From Desulfococcaceae bacterium HSG9 (GTDB taxonomy: Bacteria; Desulfobacterota; Desulfobacteria; Desulfobacterales; JAUCGF01): DNA of 49,592 nucleotides. Of this stretch, positions 1 through 9,876 are shown piece by piece (position 1 is the stretch's first letter; the number at the start of each line of letters is the position of its first letter). Both the position numbers and the translations under genes were made by a program. Under the pieces are notes generated by a model. That model had not been told where the DNA came from, did no database searches, and worked only from the letters and a program-made list of their open reading frames with translations. The stretch is taken from assembly GCA_030378005.1 (NCBI GenBank), contig JAUCGF010000111.1, forward strand, positions 1-49,592, read 5' to 3'.

Positions 1-4
1 CTGA

Positions 5-607
5 CCGGGGAGCGCGAACACCGATAAGCCGAGTCTGCGGATCACGATGCCGACCCGTCTCAAGGAGGAGTTTTCCAACGAAGGGACGGAACTGACCGCG
101 ATTCCGCTGACACCGGATTCCCGGTTTGTGTCGGAGGATCTGAAGCGGGCCCTTTATGAACTCGGATTCACGAAACTTATTATTGCGGGCTGAGGTGATT
201 ATGTCCGGACTGTCAACGATGTCCGGCACTCCGCCGCTGTCCGGAAAAAGACCCTTGAACCGGATGATGACGCATGGGGAATCGATGTGCCCGTGCTCCG
301 GGTCCGGGCGGCGAGTCCGACATTCGGCAAGGTGGCGGCGCTGTTCTATCGGAAGAGCGCCGCCCGCAACTGTTATCTCTTTGATTTCAGCATACTGCCG
401 TTACGCGGGGCTGAAATCCGGCATATTCGGAAGCGGCGCTTTTTGATCGAACAGTTCTGGAAGATGCTCAAATCTGTCTTCAAGATCAACTCGATGCGAT
501 TACGAGGTGCAGGACTCTATACAGGGTTGCCGATTAAGGTGTCAGCCTATGTTTTCGCTATGCGATTGCAAAAGCACCCGGAATTTTCACATTTCTCAAT
601 GCTCTGA
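5..607 (+). pseudogene. degenerate DDE transposase, C-terminal part
   Basis: One reading frame runs from the left edge to the stop at 605-607, interrupted only by an in-frame TGA at 191-193. The translation on both sides of the TGA fits one protein: a segment ending LGFTKLIIAG, then GDYVRTVND, and a C-terminal part containing RRFLIEQFWKMLKSVFKINS and RLRGAGLYTGL. This is the pattern of the last part of a DDE transposase, where the conserved Glu lies in the IEQFWK-like motif. The upstream part lies outside the window. It is probably inactive because of the TGA and the decayed surroundings. The family is not assigned. Confidence 0.6.
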
Positions 608-705
608 CTGATACGGACAGTTCAGCGAGACTATCGGCTCCGGTATCTGATGGAGAAGCATTTTCATCAGCCGGACTTCTTCCATCAAGGCGTGACGGGA
701 CATAC

Positions 706-849
706 ATGCTGATTTATGAATTATCAGAACAGGAAATCAGCGCATGGTCGGCAGATGTCAACGACCGCCAACGCGGTGTCGAATGGCATATGAAAATTAA
801 CGATGCACGGTGTAAATTAAAATCTGTTTACCCTAAAATTAAGATTTGA
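706..849 (+). pseudogene. transposase C-terminal remnant (IS630-like)
   Basis: A 47-codon frame ends in a tail (RQRGVEWHMK, then DARCKLKSVYPKI) resembling the extreme C-terminus of IS630-type DDE transposases, which commonly finish with a W-x-F/M-T-x-x-DAR-x-KL-x-x-LYP pattern. Nothing of the catalytic domain is left upstream, so this is only a fragment. The family assignment rests on this short tail. Confidence 0.4.
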
Positions 850-871
850 CAAAGCAGTAGGTGATAACTTT

Positions 872-1147
872 ATGAAAAAATCAGTCAGTACTTTGGAAAA
901 TCAGCAGGAACAGATTTTGAATTATTTTATTGAAAGGGTAACAAATGGGTTTGTTGAAGGGATGAACAGGGCAATCAGAATAATAATAAGGAGAGCATTC
1001 AGGTACCGGAATTTTAAATCATTCAGGCTTCAGGTATTAAGGCGTGTACCAGATGACTTTGTGGTAAAATTTGACTTTATAATCTTATCACCAGTGGATT
1101 ATGATGATAAAGATACCGCAAGGTCATATGGTACAAGCTATAGCTGA
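872..1147 (+). pseudogene. ISL3-family transposase C-terminal remnant
   Basis: The frame of 91 codons contains NGFVEGMNRAIRIIIRRAFR followed by YRNFKSFRLQVL. This is the C-terminal signature of ISL3/IS204-type transposases (N-G-x-x-E-G-x-N, then a GF/YRNF-x-x-FR motif). A whole transposase of this family is about 400 residues, so the first three quarters are missing. The remaining tail after residue 60 is not family-like and probably reads into junction DNA. Confidence 0.6.
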
Positions 1148-1154
1148 ACACAGT

Positions 1155-1977
1155 TTTCACACAAATCCGCGATGAACCAAACGAATTAGACAGTCTGCAA
1201 TGTCACTTAGCGAAATAATGACAATTATTGTTTTGTTTCATTGTTCTGATTACCGTACATTTAAAAAGTCTTATACCGGTTTTATCAAGGAATATCACGG
1301 CGAAGCCTTTCCTGAGCCGGTCAGTTATAACCGATTCATCGAATTGAAAGCATCGGCGCTTATTCCGCTTTGCTACTATCTAAATTTGAAAAAAGGTAAG
1401 GCGACAGGTATCACTTTCGTTGATTCCACCTCAATCTGAGTTTGTAACAACCGCAGAATCTCTTCGCATAAAGTATTTAAAAAATCAGCTGAACGCGGCA
1501 AAAATTCAATGGGTTGGTTTTACGGATTTAAACCACACCTTATTATCAACGATCAGGGAAAACTGCCGGCGTTCTGATTAACTCCCGGCAATGTCGATGA
1601 TCGCTGACCGCTGACCGATTCCCGAAACAGCCACCGACATATCAGGCTGACTTTTCGGAGACTGGGGATATATTTCCCAAAAACTTTTCGACGAATTACC
1701 AGGCAATGGTGTTCAATTAATAACGAAAATAAGGAAAAATATAAAAAATATACTGATGCCAGTCGTAGACTGAATATTGCTTAGAAAAAGGGCTTTGATA
1801 GAAACAGTGAATGATCAGCTAAAAAATATCTCCCTGATTGAACATACCAGGCATCGGAGCGTGACTGATTTCATGGTTAATATTGTCGGGGGCCTGATTG
1901 CTTATACCAGGCAGCCGAAAAAGCCTTCACTTAATCTCAGCCATATTTCTGACGAATTGTTACCCATTGTCACCTAA
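1155..1977 (+). pseudogene. IS982-family transposase, multiply disrupted
   Basis: Pieces of one IS982-type transposase follow each other in the right order but in broken frames. First comes RIRQSAMSLSEIMTIIVLFH from about 1185. The part ending GITFVDSTSI stops at TGA 1437-1439. A shifted stretch reading KNSMGWFYGFKPHLIINDQG and LTPGNVDDR follows. The C-terminal part [15 protein letters not shown] with HTRHRS and PKKPSLNL ends at 1977. IS982 elements encode a protein of about 290-300 residues, and the remnant spans almost the full length. At least two frame changes and several stops make it inactive. Confidence 0.75.
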
Positions 1978-2031
1978 TTTATGTTGAACTCACGTTATTT
2001 TATTTTCCCTGCACTGTTTTGCAGGACTACC

Positions 2032-2118
2032 AAATCATTGAAAGTGAAAATATGATACAAATTTTGTGAGTTCCAATGAATTCAGGGAGTTACAAAATAA
2101 ATTGAAACTTGAAACTTG
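2032..2118. repeat. dispersed repeat, copy 1 (partial MITE-like element)
   Basis: About 86 bases here match 19849-19935 with roughly four differences, including the core CACAAATTTTGTG-like palindrome and the run ending in AAACTTGAAACTT. The copy at 19811-19960 has terminal inverted repeats and flanking direct repeats, while this one lacks a recognisable left end. It lies in the gene-free stretch 1978-2190 between the IS982 remnant and the ABC transporter gene. Confidence 0.75.
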
Positions 2119-2190
2119 GATTTCGTTTCTCTGTACTCACCCTACATCATAGCTAAAATGGGTAGTTTATTTATCGGGAATTCCCTAAGT

Positions 2191-3858
2191 TCAAACTCTT
2201 ATCGTCTTAATATCAGGAACGGGTTTTTTATTCAAATCTATTATAACATGAGCGCTTTTGATGATACGTTCATCATGGGAAAAAATGATAATTGTGCCAC
2301 CATTTTTGGAAATCGCGTTCATTACGCGGGTCACCGCTTTTTGTCCGGCAGTGTCCATTCCTTCAGTCGGTTCATCCATAACAGCCAGGGTTCCGTCGGT
2401 TACAAACGCCCGCGCCAGAGCCAAACGTCGCCGAATCCCAAGCGAAAGATTACGTCCGCCATCGGCAAGCACCGTATCCAATCCTTGAGGTGTGCGATCA
2501 AAATACGGGCCTAAATCCGTTAAACGAACGATCTGATTCAACGTTTCATCGTCAATTTCAGGATTGATTAAGCACAAATTCTCACGAACTGTGGTGTTTA
2601 AAAAAGTGGGTTCCTGGGGAAAATAGATCAGTTGACGTCGCCACCAAGAAGGTGACAATTGCCGTAAGTTAATATTGTCGATCAGGATTTCTCCTCGTCC
2701 GGGCTGTAACAATCCCACAATCAGTCGAGCCAATGTCGTTTTACCGGTTCCGTTGCGACCGATTACGGCCATAATCTCTCCCTGTTTCAAATCAAATGTA
2801 ACCGATTCAAACAGCGGGCCGGTACTGCCCTGATACGCAAACGCCAGATCATTGATGCGCAAACCGCCCGGATAGTGTTGCGGTGTCAATCCGTCTTTTT
2901 TTTCTTTAGGAAGCTGCATCAAAGCTTTCAATTTTTCCTGAGCGGTATTAGCGCGGCGTAGCAAATAAGCCGTTTGCACTAATTTGACCACATTCTGAAA
3001 AGCCCGGGATGCAAGAATATTAGCGCCAATTAGCGCGCCCACTGTCATAAGGCCTTCGACCACCAGAACAGCACCGGTGGCATAAAGCACAACTGTCATC
3101 AGCAGGTTGACCGTTTGAATAAATGACTGGGACTGCTCTTTTTTAACCGCTAATTTCAAACGGAGATCGGTAATAATTTCTATCTGGCGACGCCACAAGC
3201 GTGCTAACAAGCCGCGTCCTTCAAAAGCGCGCACAGTGTCACCGCTATTGACTGTTGAAATGATTAATCCCCGATGGTCCGTTGTGGCCTTGCGCAGACT
3301 TTCAGTGTCTTTGCGATTGCGCAACAAAGATAAAAAGCCTGCCAAAAGCGCACACACCATGCCTCCTAAACCGATCAAAGCCAGCTTATCATTTAAAAAA
3401 TAACAGGCCGCAATATAAAGCAAGGCAAAAGGAGCATCTAATACAGCGGTGAGATTATTGGCTTCATACGCGCTCTGCACTTGTTGCAGTCCGCCTGCCG
3501 TTTCATGCAGGCGCGCCTTGTTGATACGGCTCAAAGCGCCAAAACGGATATGGGTCAGAGCGTTTAAAGTATCTTCGGATAATTGGGCGTCAGGACTTGC
3601 GCTCACCGGTCCCAGCATCTTGGTGCGCACAACCCGAAAAGCGAATTGCAGAGCCACCGCTATCAACATTCCCGTGGTCAGTGTCACCAGAGTGCCATCA
3701 AAACCGTAACCGACATACCGGTTGAGAATGTTAATTACATACAACGGAGATGCCAAATTCAGCAGAGCGATAAAAAACGTGGCAATCAGAATTTCAGTAG
3801 AAAGCAGAGGATATTTTGTAAGGCGTCGGAGCAGTTCTCGCATGGTATCAATCTTCAA
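2191..3858 (-). CDS. ABC exporter, fused permease and ATPase (type I secretion-like)
   Basis: A 555-residue half-transporter. The N-terminal half has about five or six membrane segments (roughly residues 20-42, 58-78, 140-156, 160-178, 250-290) and the DAPFALLYI stretch (141-149) typical of type I secretion ATPases of the LapB/HlyB group. No C39 peptidase domain precedes it. The ATPase part has Walker A GRNGTGKT (367-374), the Q-loop in FPQEP (about 415), an atypical signature LSLGI (471-475) in place of LSGGQ, Walker B ending MDEP (494-497) and the switch His 528. The start lies 12 bases behind the cyclase gene, so the two are probably one transcript. No membrane-fusion protein or outer-membrane partner is nearby. 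The substrate is unknown; a repeats-in-toxin/adhesin or peptide export role is inference. Confidence 0.85.
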   Translation of the reverse strand: MKIDTMRELLRRLTKYPLLSTEILIATFFIALLNLASPLYVINILNRYVGYGFDGTLVTLTTGMLIAVALQFAFRVVRTKMLGPVSASPDAQLSEDTLNALTHIRFGALSRINKARLHETAGGLQQVQSAYEANNLTAVLDAPFALLYIAACYFLNDKLALIGLGGMVCALLAGFLSLLRNRKDTESLRKATTDHRGLIISTVNSGDTVRAFEGRGLLARLWRRQIEIITDLRLKLAVKKEQSQSFIQTVNLLMTVVLYATGAVLVVEGLMTVGALIGANILASRAFQNVVKLVQTAYLLRRANTAQEKLKALMQLPKEKKDGLTPQHYPGGLRINDLAFAYQGSTGPLFESVTFDLKQGEIMAVIGRNGTGKTTLARLIVGLLQPGRGEILIDNINLRQLSPSWWRRQLIYFPQEPTFLNTTVRENLCLINPEIDDETLNQIVRLTDLGPYFDRTPQGLDTVLADGGRNLSLGIRRRLALARAFVTDGTLAVMDEPTEGMDTAGQKAVTRVMNAISKNGGTIIIFSHDERIIKSAHVIIDLNKKPVPDIKTIRV

Positions 3859-3869
3859 TGTTGAAAGTG

Positions 3870-6071
3870 TTATTTAGACGTATGAATAAATACGCCATTC
3901 CAATCATCCGGCGGGGGTGCTTGGATAAAGCTATCGCAACGGTCGCAGTAAAGGGCATAAAGCGTGTTTTCCAGATTTTTGCGTCTCAGTTCCATGAAAA
4001 GCGCTAACGCCTTTTCAAATTGCCTGGTGCGATACAGATGCAGCGCCCGAACATATATATCCAATTGTTTTTGAACAACATCATTCGTTGCGGACGCCAG
4101 GGAATAGATCGTAACCGGTTTTTCTTTGCCTTTTACTGTCACCATATCCAGTTCCTGAGCAAAGTAACCATCCGGACAATGGCTTATCATCGCATCACTT
4201 ACAACCATAGGCACACTGTAAAAACGCGTCAGCCCCTCCAAACGGGAAGCAAGATTAACATTATCGCCCAGGACAGTGTAGTCAAACAGGTCTTTGGAAC
4301 CCATATTACCAACGCGCACCATGCCGCTGTGGATGCCAACACCGATATCTACTTCAAACCCGTATTTTTCTTTAAATTCGAGGTTCAGTTCTTTCAATGC
4401 GGCGTGCATGGCCAGTCCCGAACGGAGCGCCTGGTATTCGTGAGCAGGAACATCTACCGGTGCATTCCAAAATGCCATGATCGCATCACCGATAAATTTA
4501 TCCACCGTGCCATCATGCCCTGTGATGACGCCGGTCATTGGTGTTAGAAAATCCTGAAGTAAGTTCGATACCTGAGTAGGGGTCAATTTTTCGGACAGGG
4601 TCGAAAAACCGCGCACATCCGAAAACATGATACTGATATTTTTTTCTTCGCCATTCAGGCTCAGAGACTCCGGTGAGTTTGCAATTTGCTCGACAACAGA
4701 CTTGGATACATACATGGAAAAGGCATCTTTGAAAAAGCGCTTCTTCTTTTCAGAAATCCAGAATTTGATCAATGTGAGCAGGGAAAAGTTTATCACCATG
4801 GAGAGAATTGGAAAAAGCGGCGAAATAAAAATACGCCACCGGCTCAACGCCCAAAGGGAGCCAAACCAAATCAACGTGCTGATAAGAATCGCAACCGGCA
4901 GCACCCATAGGGCGTTCAAGCGCATAATCAACAAGCCGGTGATAAAAGCTGTGAAAACGATTAAAGTGATCTCAAACCCCGGCACCCAATCCGGTTTAAT
5001 AAAATAATCACCGGCCAAGATATTATCGACTATGGTGGCGTGCACTTCAACGCCAGGTAACAGGGGATCAAGAGGGGTTGGGCGGAGATCATGAAGACCG
5101 GTGGCGGATGTGCCCACAAATACAATTTTACCGGCCAGGCTCTGAGGCTCCAATTTGTCATTTAACACATCACTTGCTGATATATAGGGAAACGTAAATC
5201 GCGGGCCTCTGAAATGCAGCAGCAAGCGGCCATTTTTATCCAACGGGATTGACAACTTGCCTAAACGCAGCGATTCTATGCCGCCTTTTGATATCTTTAA
5301 TGCGCCGGCCGGTTGGTCAAAAGCGATCCATAAAGCAGCCAATGCGAGACTGGGATAAATTTTGCCTTGCCAGGTGAGCAGCAACGGTGTACTGCGAAGG
5401 AGGCCGTCTTCGTCAGCCGCTGTGTTAATAAATCCGGAAATTTTTGCTTTCTCAGATAAAACCTGAATAGCCGGCAAAACACTTTGCGCATTGATGAGAA
5501 AATTCTGGGAGTCAGCTGCGCCGGATGTTTTGACTATGGCCAGCTTGAGCGGATGAAGAAAAGGAGTGGCTGACTTTTGGGTGTCTTTATTAAAATAAAA
5601 GTAATTACCCAGCACGAACGGCCCTTTGGATATGATATTGGCGAGAATGTAATCGTTGTCTAACAACGCATCAGGCAAACCGGTAAATTGAACATCAACC
5701 TCCAAATCTTTTTTCAGATTTTGTTTGAGTACACCCAAAGAGGTGCGATCCGCTTCGGCAAATAAAATATCCGGAGCAATCGCTTTGGCGCCGGCATTTT
5801 GAATTTTAACCAATAATTGGGCCACCCGGTAGCGCGGCCAGGGCCATTGTCCGAATTCGTTCAGGCTGGCTTCATCAATATCAACGATGCACGGAACTCC
5901 GGTCGTTTGCGTGCTATGCACCTTTGATAGAAACACATCATATAATTTACGATCCAGATATTTTAAAAAAAGGGGTTCGTAAATGTACATTGATGCAATC
6001 ATGCAAGTTATAATAAAACAAACCGGGAGCAGTAACGACTTCCGTAACTTCTGAATCAATTTTTTTATCAT
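3870..6071 (-). CDS. CHASE2-domain class III adenylate cyclase
   Basis: A 733-residue membrane-bound cyclase predicted to make cAMP. There is one N-terminal membrane segment (13-31), an extracytoplasmic CHASE2 sensor (about 35-350), three closely packed membrane segments (366-384, 389-408, 415-437) and the catalytic domain (about 475-660). The two metal-binding aspartates are visible as D485 (FSDVRGF) and D529 (FIGDAIMAF). The purine-specifying pair is Lys 525 and Asp 597, as in adenylate rather than guanylate cyclases. Asn 605 and Arg 610 (NLASRLEG) complete the site. The C-terminal 70 residues look helical and TPR-like. It is first in a two-gene unit with the ABC exporter, so an external signal may be linked to export; that link is inference. 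Confidence 0.9.
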   Translation of the reverse strand: MIKKLIQKLRKSLLLPVCFIITCMIASMYIYEPLFLKYLDRKLYDVFLSKVHSTQTTGVPCIVDIDEASLNEFGQWPWPRYRVAQLLVKIQNAGAKAIAPDILFAEADRTSLGVLKQNLKKDLEVDVQFTGLPDALLDNDYILANIISKGPFVLGNYFYFNKDTQKSATPFLHPLKLAIVKTSGAADSQNFLINAQSVLPAIQVLSEKAKISGFINTAADEDGLLRSTPLLLTWQGKIYPSLALAALWIAFDQPAGALKISKGGIESLRLGKLSIPLDKNGRLLLHFRGPRFTFPYISASDVLNDKLEPQSLAGKIVFVGTSATGLHDLRPTPLDPLLPGVEVHATIVDNILAGDYFIKPDWVPGFEITLIVFTAFITGLLIMRLNALWVLPVAILISTLIWFGSLWALSRWRIFISPLFPILSMVINFSLLTLIKFWISEKKKRFFKDAFSMYVSKSVVEQIANSPESLSLNGEEKNISIMFSDVRGFSTLSEKLTPTQVSNLLQDFLTPMTGVITGHDGTVDKFIGDAIMAFWNAPVDVPAHEYQALRSGLAMHAALKELNLEFKEKYGFEVDIGVGIHSGMVRVGNMGSKDLFDYTVLGDNVNLASRLEGLTRFYSVPMVVSDAMISHCPDGYFAQELDMVTVKGKEKPVTIYSLASATNDVVQKQLDIYVRALHLYRTRQFEKALALFMELRRKNLENTLYALYCDRCDSFIQAPPPDDWNGVFIHTSK

Positions 6072-6335
6072 TTAAGGTTCCTCGGTATCTTATTAAAACT
6101 CAAGGATAATAAAGGGAGTGTGAAAGTTAAGCAGAGCGAAGGAGCTAAACGGAACGCACTGTTCCAAGTGGATTGCATCTTGATCTCGTTTATTATGATA
6201 GCATAATACCCGGATTGTTGTTTACAAAACTTTTATTCTTTACTATTTATTTCAATTTCGGTCAAGTAATAAAACAGGACGACTGACGGTAAAAAATTGT
6301 TATATCAATATATTGATTATGTTTTCTTAAAAAAA
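6072..6335. other. divergent intergenic region between cyclase and tilS
   Basis: About 260 bases separate the divergent cyclase and tilS genes and should hold promoters for both. No -35/-10 pair is convincing by eye, and no tRNA or hairpin was recognised. Confidence 0.4.
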
Positions 6336-7811
6336 ATGATTCCGAGAATTTTAAACACACTGTCAAAGGCCATACAGCGGCACACAATGTTTGAAAAAGA
6401 TGATCGGGTTCTAATCGGTGTTTCCGGCGGGCCGGATTCAATCGCCCTTTTACATCTGCTGATCCGAATAGCCCCCCGGCATGAACTTAAACTGGGAGTC
6501 GCTCATCTCAATCATAATCTGCGCGAAGCTATGTCGGATAATGATGCTGCGTTTGTATCTTCTCACGTACAATCAGTCGGTTTGAAATGTTATTACCGCA
6601 AAGAAGATATTTGCATATATCAACGCCGGCATAAATTATCCCTTGAACACGCCGCCCGCCGTGTTCGTTATCGTTTTCTGATTCAGACTGCCCAAGAAGA
6701 GGGATTTAACAAAATTGCCTTGGCGCATCATTGTGATGACAATGCGGAGTTGATTTTGATGAATTTGTTGCGAGGCAGCGGACCTTTAGGCTTATCTGGA
6801 ATTCCACCTGTCAGAAATGCGGCCGGGCCGGCAATTAAAATCGTGCGCCCCCTGATTGACGTCTCTAAAAAAGAAATCCTGGATTATCTTGATGAAGCAC
6901 ATTTGCCATACATTACAGATAGTTCTAATGCAGACACCCAATATCTGCGTAACCGTATCCGCCATGATTTGATCCCTTATTTGCAAGCATCTTACAATCC
7001 GTCAATCACGCAAACGCTGAATCAACTTGCGAACATTACGCGCACCGAAGAAGAGTGGATCAGCAGTCTGATAACCCCGTTTTTTAAAAAGACTGCTATC
7101 GCTCAATCGCATAACTCTGTCACTTTTTCAGTTCTGAAATTGCGCGCCTGTCATCCGGCATCCATAAGACGAATCATACGCCGCGCCATACATGAAATCA
7201 AAGGTGATTTTAAACGAATCACCTTTACCCATATCGCTCTGGTGATGCATCTCTTAAAACACGGACCTGTTATTGGCAGTATCGATCTTCCTGACCGAAT
7301 CAGAGTTCGGCGTAATAATGACAAACTTGTCTTATCTCAGAAAAAAACCGGCTTGCGAAATCTGAAACCATCAACAGCGAACATCAAAAAACCTGTTTAC
7401 CGCTATCAGATTTCAAAACCTGAAAAATGGAAATTGTCTTGCTTTGCCGTAACTATTGAAGAAATTGACATGCGTTTAGAGTTTTCCCATTTTGCAATAA
7501 ACCGGAGAAATTTTCGTATTCATCCGAATCCTGATATTGCCTGTTTGGATTTAGATACTTTATGCTTTCCACTTACTTTAAGGAATTGGAAAAACGGCGA
7601 CCGTTTTCGTCCTCTTGGCATGACCGGTTCCCAAAAGCTGGCAAAATTTTTTAATAGCAATAAAATTGAACTGTCGCAGCGTATCAATTGTCCTGTTTTA
7701 TTAAGCGGAAATGAAATTGCATGGGTGGCAGGGCATCGAATGGCTGACAGCTTTAAAATAACATCTTCAACTCAAAAAGTACTTAAAATCGAACTTTTGC
7801 TTGCCTATTAA
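6336..7811 (+). CDS. tilS: tRNA(Ile) lysidine synthetase TilS
   Basis: Joins lysine to C34 of the CAU-anticodon tRNA(Ile) using ATP, in the cytoplasm. The PP-loop SGGPDS is at residues 30-35, and the N-terminal ATPase domain also shows AHLNHNLRE and HHCDDNAEL(I)LMNLLRGSGPLGL. The C-terminal TilS domain contains NGDRFRPLGM and SQKLAKFF. At 491 residues it is of normal length for the two-domain form. I chose ATG 6336 because the family starts a few helical turns before the PP-loop; an in-frame TTG at 6297 would add 13 residues. Neither has a good Shine-Dalgarno. It is divergent from the cyclase gene and followed by ftsH, an arrangement common in bacteria. Confidence 0.92.
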   Translation: MIPRILNTLSKAIQRHTMFEKDDRVLIGVSGGPDSIALLHLLIRIAPRHELKLGVAHLNHNLREAMSDNDAAFVSSHVQSVGLKCYYRKEDICIYQRRHKLSLEHAARRVRYRFLIQTAQEEGFNKIALAHHCDDNAELILMNLLRGSGPLGLSGIPPVRNAAGPAIKIVRPLIDVSKKEILDYLDEAHLPYITDSSNADTQYLRNRIRHDLIPYLQASYNPSITQTLNQLANITRTEEEWISSLITPFFKKTAIAQSHNSVTFSVLKLRACHPASIRRIIRRAIHEIKGDFKRITFTHIALVMHLLKHGPVIGSIDLPDRIRVRRNNDKLVLSQKKTGLRNLKPSTANIKKPVYRYQISKPEKWKLSCFAVTIEEIDMRLEFSHFAINRRNFRIHPNPDIACLDLDTLCFPLTLRNWKNGDRFRPLGMTGSQKLAKFFNSNKIELSQRINCPVLLSGNEIAWVAGHRMADSFKITSSTQKVLKIELLLAY

Positions 7812-7847
7812 CCAATTATGATTAATATTGATTGATTAGAAAAAAAT

Positions 7848-7933
7848 TTAAAGTGTTAAGTTATTCAGTAACACCTTGCCTTGAGTATGATAAAGGTATT
7901 CAAAATCATGGAATAACTTTAAACTTAACACTT
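7848..7933. repeat. intergenic palindromic repeat (AACTTAACACTT family)
   Basis: The arms AAGTGTTAAGTTATTC and GGAATAACTTTAAACTTAACACTT are inverted repeats enclosing about 45 bases. The hairpin lies just upstream of the ftsH Shine-Dalgarno. It belongs to the loose family of similar hairpins also seen near 11715, 15522, 19817 and 24126. Confidence 0.6.
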
Positions 7934-7956
7934 GTATAACTTAGGAGGTAACGCTT

Positions 7957-9834
7957 TTGAACCCATTTTATAAAAATCTGGCACTATGGCTGGTTATCAC
8001 AATAATGATGATCATGCTTTATCAACTTTTTAATCAACAACCTGTAACGCGAAACAATTTTAACTATTCGCAGTTCATGGATCAGGTTGAAAGTGAACGT
8101 GTATCAAGTGTCATTATTCAGGATAATGAATTAACTGTTACAGATGCCAACCAGAATCAATACAAAGTATATGCTCCTGATGATACGGATCTGATTAAAA
8201 CACTCAGACAAAAAGGGGTTGCCATTGAAGTTAAACAGCCGCCTGAGTCGCCTTGGTATTTGAATGTGCTGGCATCGTGGTTTCCCATGATTGTCCTTAT
8301 CGGTGTGTGGATATTTTTTATGCGGCAGATGCAGGCCGGTGGTGGAAAAGCCATGTCATTTGGGAAAAGCCGCGCCCGCTTGCAATCCGATCAGTCCGAT
8401 AAAGTCACTTTTGAAGATGTTGCCGGGATTGACGAAGCCAAAGAGGAACTCGGCGAAATCATAGATTTTCTTAAAGACCCCAAAAAATTTACACGCCTTG
8501 GCGGAAGAATCCCCAAAGGCGTTCTCTTGATGGGATCGCCCGGTACCGGTAAAACACTGCTGGCGCGCGCCATTGCCGGTGAAGCCGAAGTTCCCTTTTT
8601 TCACATCAGCGGCTCCGATTTCGTTGAAATGTTTGTCGGCGTTGGCGCCTCACGTGTGCGTGACCTTTTTGCCCAAGGAAAAAAGAATGCACCTTGCATC
8701 ATCTTCATTGATGAAATTGATGCGGTCGGCCGGCATCGCGGCGCCGGTCTGGGCGGCGGCCATGATGAGCGCGAACAAACGCTGAACCAGTTACTGGTCG
8801 AAATGGACGGTTTCGAGTCCAATGAAGGCGTTATTCTGGTTTCCGCAACCAATCGACCTGATGTGCTTGACCCGGCGCTTTTACGTCCTGGACGCTTTGA
8901 CCGTCAGGTGGTTGTGCCGTTGCCTGATATTAAAGGGCGCGAAGGGATTCTTAATGTTCACATGAAAAAAATCCCGACACATTCTGATGTTGACGCTTTG
9001 GTGATTGCCAAGGGAACGCCCGGTTTTTCCGGTGCAGACTTGGAAAATCTGGTCAATGAAGCCGCTCTTCTTGCCGCCAAGCGTGACAAAGAAAAAGTCG
9101 ATATGACGGATATGGATGAGGCTAAAGATAAAGTGTATATGGGATTGGAGCGCAAATCAAAAGTGGTGCGTGAAGATGACCGTAAAAACACGGCATATCA
9201 CGAAGCCGGCCATGCTCTTGTGGCACGCTTTTTGCCCGGAACGGACGCTGTCAATAAAATTACGATTATACCGAGAGGCCGGGCTGCCGGCATCACCTGG
9301 TTTCTTCCTGAAGAAAGAGACTTTCATTCCAAAGACCAGCTTGAAAGCGAACTGGCTGTTGCTTTTGGCGGGCGTGCGGCTGAAGAGCTGGTTTATAATC
9401 ACACCAGTACCGGCGCGTCCCAGGATATCAAGCAAGCCACGCAAATTGCCGAGGGGATGATTCGCTCTTTTGGTATGGGCGAAGAACTGAGTCCGTTATC
9501 TTATTCACAAAATGATGATCAGATTTTTTTAGGGCGCGAGATTGCACAGCACAGAGATTACTCGGAAAAAACGGCCCAAAAAATAGATGCTGAAATATCA
9601 CGTCTGATTGACAGAAATTATGACAGAGCCAAAAAAGTATTAAAGGAAAACATTGATATTCTGCATCAATTAACGGAGTTGCTGCTTGAGAAAGAAACGA
9701 TTATGGGCAAAGAACTGGATGAACTGATCCTTTCCATGAAACCTGATTTTACCTTTCCTTCTTCTCACGTTGATGAATTAGCGGATGATTCGGATGGTTC
9801 GGATGGTTCGGATAAAAAGGATGCCGACGCTTAA
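7957..9834 (+). CDS. ftsH: ATP-dependent zinc metalloprotease FtsH
   Basis: Membrane-anchored AAA+ protease that unfolds and degrades membrane and short-lived cytoplasmic proteins. Of 625 residues, the first membrane helix is about 8-25, the periplasmic part 26-103 and the second helix about 105-122. The AAA module has Walker A GSPGTGKT (193-200), Walker B IIFIDE (248-253) and the second region of homology around [18 protein letters not shown] (299-316). The zinc site HEAGH is at 415-419, with the third ligand Asp in the [10 protein letters not shown] stretch. Translation starts at TTG 7957, seven bases behind a perfect AGGAGGT (7943-7949). The C-terminus ends in a short acidic Ser/Asp/Gly repeat. 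A palindromic repeat sits in the leader. folP follows 42 bases downstream. Confidence 0.97.
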   Translation: MNPFYKNLALWLVITIMMIMLYQLFNQQPVTRNNFNYSQFMDQVESERVSSVIIQDNELTVTDANQNQYKVYAPDDTDLIKTLRQKGVAIEVKQPPESPWYLNVLASWFPMIVLIGVWIFFMRQMQAGGGKAMSFGKSRARLQSDQSDKVTFEDVAGIDEAKEELGEIIDFLKDPKKFTRLGGRIPKGVLLMGSPGTGKTLLARAIAGEAEVPFFHISGSDFVEMFVGVGASRVRDLFAQGKKNAPCIIFIDEIDAVGRHRGAGLGGGHDEREQTLNQLLVEMDGFESNEGVILVSATNRPDVLDPALLRPGRFDRQVVVPLPDIKGREGILNVHMKKIPTHSDVDALVIAKGTPGFSGADLENLVNEAALLAAKRDKEKVDMTDMDEAKDKVYMGLERKSKVVREDDRKNTAYHEAGHALVARFLPGTDAVNKITIIPRGRAAGITWFLPEERDFHSKDQLESELAVAFGGRAAEELVYNHTSTGASQDIKQATQIAEGMIRSFGMGEELSPLSYSQNDDQIFLGREIAQHRDYSEKTAQKIDAEISRLIDRNYDRAKKVLKENIDILHQLTELLLEKETIMGKELDELILSMKPDFTFPSSHVDELADDSDGSDGSDKKDADA

Positions 9835-9876
9835 TCCGACTTGCTGTATAAATTTGGATAGATTTACTTTTAACTG

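Noticed and set aside
191..193. In-frame TGA as a selenocysteine codon
   Set aside because: The gene is a transposase relic with no selenoprotein relatives, and the bases that follow show no clear SECIS-like hairpin.
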